A stretch of DNA of 64,000 nt from an uncultured Prevotellaceae bacterium. GTDB lineage: Bacteria; Bacteroidota; Bacteroidia; Bacteroidales; Muribaculaceae. The stretch covers positions 40,876-104,875 of the forward strand of contig CAMYUW010000002.1 in assembly GCA_947302275.1 (NCBI GenBank), written 5' to 3'. The translations under genes were made by a program, and so were the position numbers. The notes under the pieces were generated by a model that made no database searches, was not told the DNA's origin, and saw nothing but the letters and a program-made list of their open reading frames with translations. This document shows positions 62,208-64,000 of the stretch, piece after piece; positions within the stretch are counted from its first letter, which is position 1, and every line of letters starts with the position of its first letter.

Positions 62208-63326
62208 ATGATGAAGAAGACAATATTAATGATTGCGGTTTTATTGTTATCGTTTACCGCAGCTCATGGAAATGACATGAACAATAGTGAAATGGCCCAG
62301 CGCATCGATGAAGTATTTGGCGCTGTTTATAACAATCCTGCTGAACCTGGTGCCGCCGTGCTCATCATGCAGGGCAATGACACTATCTACAGCCGCTGTT
62401 TTGGCCTGGCCGACATGGAGACTAAAACGCCAGTTACGTTTGCGACAAATTTTTGCATCGCATCTGTTTCTAAGCAGTTCTCGGCAGTAGCTCTATTGCA
62501 ACTTGCCGAGCAAGGTCTGTTGTCGCTTGATGATCCGCTCTCGAAGTTTTTTCCGGAGTTTCGGGCTTCGTTTTTCCAAAACATCACGTTGCGCCACATC
62601 ATGAGTCATACCTCGGGCATCCCCGATGCGCGTCCTCACACCGACCGCAATTTTGTCCTCTATAGCACCGACATCACTTCGGTTCAGTATATGTGTACAC
62701 TTGATCGCCTGAATTTTGAGCCTGGCACTCAGTATGAGTATATCAATCCCACGTTCCAGTTAATTTACCAGATTGTTGAACGAACCACTGGTATGCCTTT
62801 CGAGACCTACATGCGTCAAAACGTGTTTGGCAAAGCCGGGATGCGAAATTGCTGCTACTTTGAACCCGACCGGATTATTTCTGATATGGCCCATGGCTAC
62901 GAGCGTGCTTCAGATGGCAGGTGGCAGGAGTATGACTATGGCGAGGAGAGTTTCTTCGGCACTAAGGCCGACGGAGCTCTGTACTGTTCCATCAACGACT
63001 TCGTGAACTGGGAGCGTGCGCTGCGCGACAACCGTGTGTGGTCAGCGGCAAGCAAGCGTATGGCCTACACTCCATGGATCAGTATCCCTGCTGATGCCGA
63101 GTATGGCTATCAGCCTCACACGGGATATGGTTATGGCTTCTTTGTACAGGATTGTCCCCAACAACCCACTCATGTCTATCATCTGGGCGATAATGGCGGA
63201 TTTACCATCTATGCCGGCAAAATTCCCGAGCGGGATCTTATATTCCTCTTCTTCTCAACGCGGCCCGATATTGATCGCCTCTCACTCGTCAATCGTGTGT
63301 ACCAGTTGCTAGGCTTCTACTTCTAG
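62208..63326 (+). CDS. Exported serine hydrolase, beta-lactamase/penicillin-binding fold
   Basis: A 372-residue exported protein (signal MMKKTILMIAVLLLSFTAAHG) of the class C beta-lactamase/DD-peptidase superfamily. The catalytic Ser86 and Lys89 lie in SVSK, followed by Tyr178-x-Asn180 (YIN) and HLG at 325-327, which takes the usual KTG/HxG position. These residues support a serine acyl-enzyme, but the HxG form and overall layout fit esterases or D-peptidases as well as antibiotic-degrading enzymes, so resistance should not be assumed. The start is the ATG at 62208 (or 62211), because the in-frame sequence upstream is the repeat array. GNAT follows by 20 bp. Confidence 0.85.
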   Translation: MMKKTILMIAVLLLSFTAAHGNDMNNSEMAQRIDEVFGAVYNNPAEPGAAVLIMQGNDTIYSRCFGLADMETKTPVTFATNFCIASVSKQFSAVALLQLAEQGLLSLDDPLSKFFPEFRASFFQNITLRHIMSHTSGIPDARPHTDRNFVLYSTDITSVQYMCTLDRLNFEPGTQYEYINPTFQLIYQIVERTTGMPFETYMRQNVFGKAGMRNCCYFEPDRIISDMAHGYERASDGRWQEYDYGEESFFGTKADGALYCSINDFVNWERALRDNRVWSAASKRMAYTPWISIPADAEYGYQPHTGYGYGFFVQDCPQQPTHVYHLGDNGGFTIYAGKIPERDLIFLFFSTRPDIDRLSLVNRVYQLLGFYF

Positions 63327-63346
63327 TTCATTTTTTCCCCGACAAG

Positions 63347-63844
63347 ATGAGAACGGTTCGACCTGCTACACTAGAAGATGTGCCTGTGATAATGCGGCTT
63401 ATCGAGGAAGCGCGCGGAATCATGCGGTCCTGTGGCAATGTGAATCAGTGGATAGGCGGCTATCCCAGTGAGGCTACCATTGTAGAGGACATCAACAATG
63501 CTCATTGCTATCTGTGTTTGGATCCAGATGGTGAAATCGTGGCGTCGTTTGCTTTCCTTCCTGGGCCAGAACCCACCTATAAGGAGATTTATGATGGGAA
63601 CTGGTTGGATGACAGCCCCTACTATGTCGTGCATCGGTTGGCGAGTACAGTATCGAGCCATGGGGTTTTTAAAGACGTGATGGACTATTGCATGGGAGTG
63701 GCAGGTAATCTGCGTATCGATACTCACCGTGACAATGTCATCATGCGTCATGTGATAGAAAGATACGGCTTCACCTATTGCGGCATCATTTATCTGCTGA
63801 GCGGCGATGAGCGCCTGGCTTATCAGCTTGTGGGCAGGTCATAG
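63347..63844 (+). CDS. GNAT-family N-acetyltransferase
   Basis: A 165-residue acetyltransferase-like protein. It begins MRTVRPATLEDVPVIMRLIEEA, the standard GNAT opening, and ends with LRIDTHRDNVIMRHVIERYGFTYCG, in which DTHRDN and the GF turn fit the late core strands. The acetyl-CoA loop in the middle is poorly conserved. Substrate is unknown. It is probably on the transcript of the preceding hydrolase gene. Confidence 0.82.
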   Translation: MRTVRPATLEDVPVIMRLIEEARGIMRSCGNVNQWIGGYPSEATIVEDINNAHCYLCLDPDGEIVASFAFLPGPEPTYKEIYDGNWLDDSPYYVVHRLASTVSSHGVFKDVMDYCMGVAGNLRIDTHRDNVIMRHVIERYGFTYCGIIYLLSGDERLAYQLVGRS

Positions 63845-63881
63845 AGATTGGGATTGATGTCTTAGTTAAGGTGCTAAAAAC

Positions 63882-63917
63882 AATCAGGGCCGACTCGGTT
63901 GTGAGTCAGCCCTGATT
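63882..63917 (-). terminator. Terminator before the right-end gene
   Basis: A two-part stem: AATCAGGGC with GCCCTGATT, then GACTC with GAGTC, one internal mismatch and a 6-nt loop. On the minus strand it is followed by GTTTTTAG, so it mainly ends the right-end gene; it may also stop the GNAT transcript. Confidence 0.75.
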
Positions 63918-63946
63918 TGTATAAAGGATTAATCTTGTGTTCTAGA

Positions 63947-64000
63947 TTACTTCTTCAGCTCGTCAGCTACAGCCTGAGCAGCCTCAGCGCCTTTCTCCTT
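63947..64000 (-). CDS. 3' end of an unidentified gene (partial)
   Basis: Only the last 17 codons and the stop lie in the window. The peptide KEKGAEAAQAVADELKK is alanine- and lysine-rich and could be the tail of many small proteins. The gene body is outside the window, so I make no assignment; the terminator at 63882-63917 supports it being real. Confidence 0.5.
   Translation of the reverse strand, partial: KEKGAEAAQAVADELKK

Noticed and set aside
61943..62209. Open frame with repeated VERKTKFILIFPRRSL on the minus strand, and its plus-strand counterpart extending the beta-lactamase frame upstream
   Set aside because: These follow from the 81-bp (27-codon) tandem repeat being open in several frames. 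They overlap the promoter and have no independent support.
62208..63326. Antibiotic resistance beta-lactamase
   Set aside because: The SxxK, YxN and HxG motifs are shared by esterases and D-peptidases; nothing shows beta-lactam hydrolysis.
1..64000. CRISPR arrays, tRNA or rRNA genes
   Set aside because: No regularly spaced repeats, cloverleaf-like segments or rRNA sequences were seen; the only tandem array is the gapless 81-bp repeat.

Overview
The window looks like chromosomal DNA of a gut-type Bacteroidales bacterium, probably Muribaculaceae or a near relative (family-level placement is inference). The signs are Bacteroidota promoters of the form TTTG/TTG-N19-20-TAnnTTTG before many genes, almost no Shine-Dalgarno sequences, the LpxC-FabZ fusion, a giant SprA translocon of the type IX secretion system (T9SS), DUF4290, dockerin-tailed secreted hydrolases, and C-terminal tails resembling T9SS sorting domains. 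No rRNA, tRNA or CRISPR was recognised.

Layout. 1-3.3 kb: mtnN and convergent lon. 3.3-13 kb: a duplicated two-gene cassette (secreted TolB-like propeller plus giant secreted N-acetylmuramoyl-L-alanine amidase) on the minus strand. Its copies share 1,125 bp of apparently perfect identity but end in different tails, a dockerin in one and a T9SS-type sorting tail in the other. 13-24.4 kb: prs, a cytoplasmic GH13 amylase, a threonine-aldolase-like enzyme, a secreted C10 protease-dockerin-FGE/SUMF fusion, tsaB, DUF4290, rimM, an OmpA-domain protein, proS and a YitT-type membrane protein. 24.4-32 kb: a small membrane protein, a PstS-like lipoprotein, a TPR protein and two tandem subtilases with dockerins. 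32-41.4 kb: ruvA, sprA and an EpsG-like membrane protein. 41.4-42.9 kb: an intact IS3-family (IS150-like) element. 42.9-50.7 kb: nitroreductase lipoprotein, Yip1-like protein, smpB, comEC-aroE, an MCE/MlaD protein and dnaA. 50.7-56.6 kb: a DnaQ-like exonuclease, gyrA and two paralogous TPR proteins. 56.7-60 kb: the lipid A operon lpxD-lpxC/fabZ-lpxA. 60-64 kb: a B3/B4-domain protein, a YrdC/Sua5-type enzyme and a thioredoxin lipoprotein in one operon; a tandem 81-bp repeat that carries the promoter of a beta-lactamase-fold hydrolase; a GNAT protein; and the 3' end of an unidentified gene.

How it fits together. Housekeeping genes (translation, tRNA t6A modification, replication, lipid A, PRPP) alternate with secreted hydrolases. 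Four secreted proteins carry C-terminal dockerin pairs, but no cohesin is visible. One amidase paralog ends in a T9SS-like tail instead, and the SprA translocon lies in the same window. The most unusual items are the twin amidase cassettes with swapped tails, the C10-dockerin-FGE fusion, the promoter-bearing 81-bp repeat array, and the insertion sequence sitting in the loop of a former terminator hairpin.
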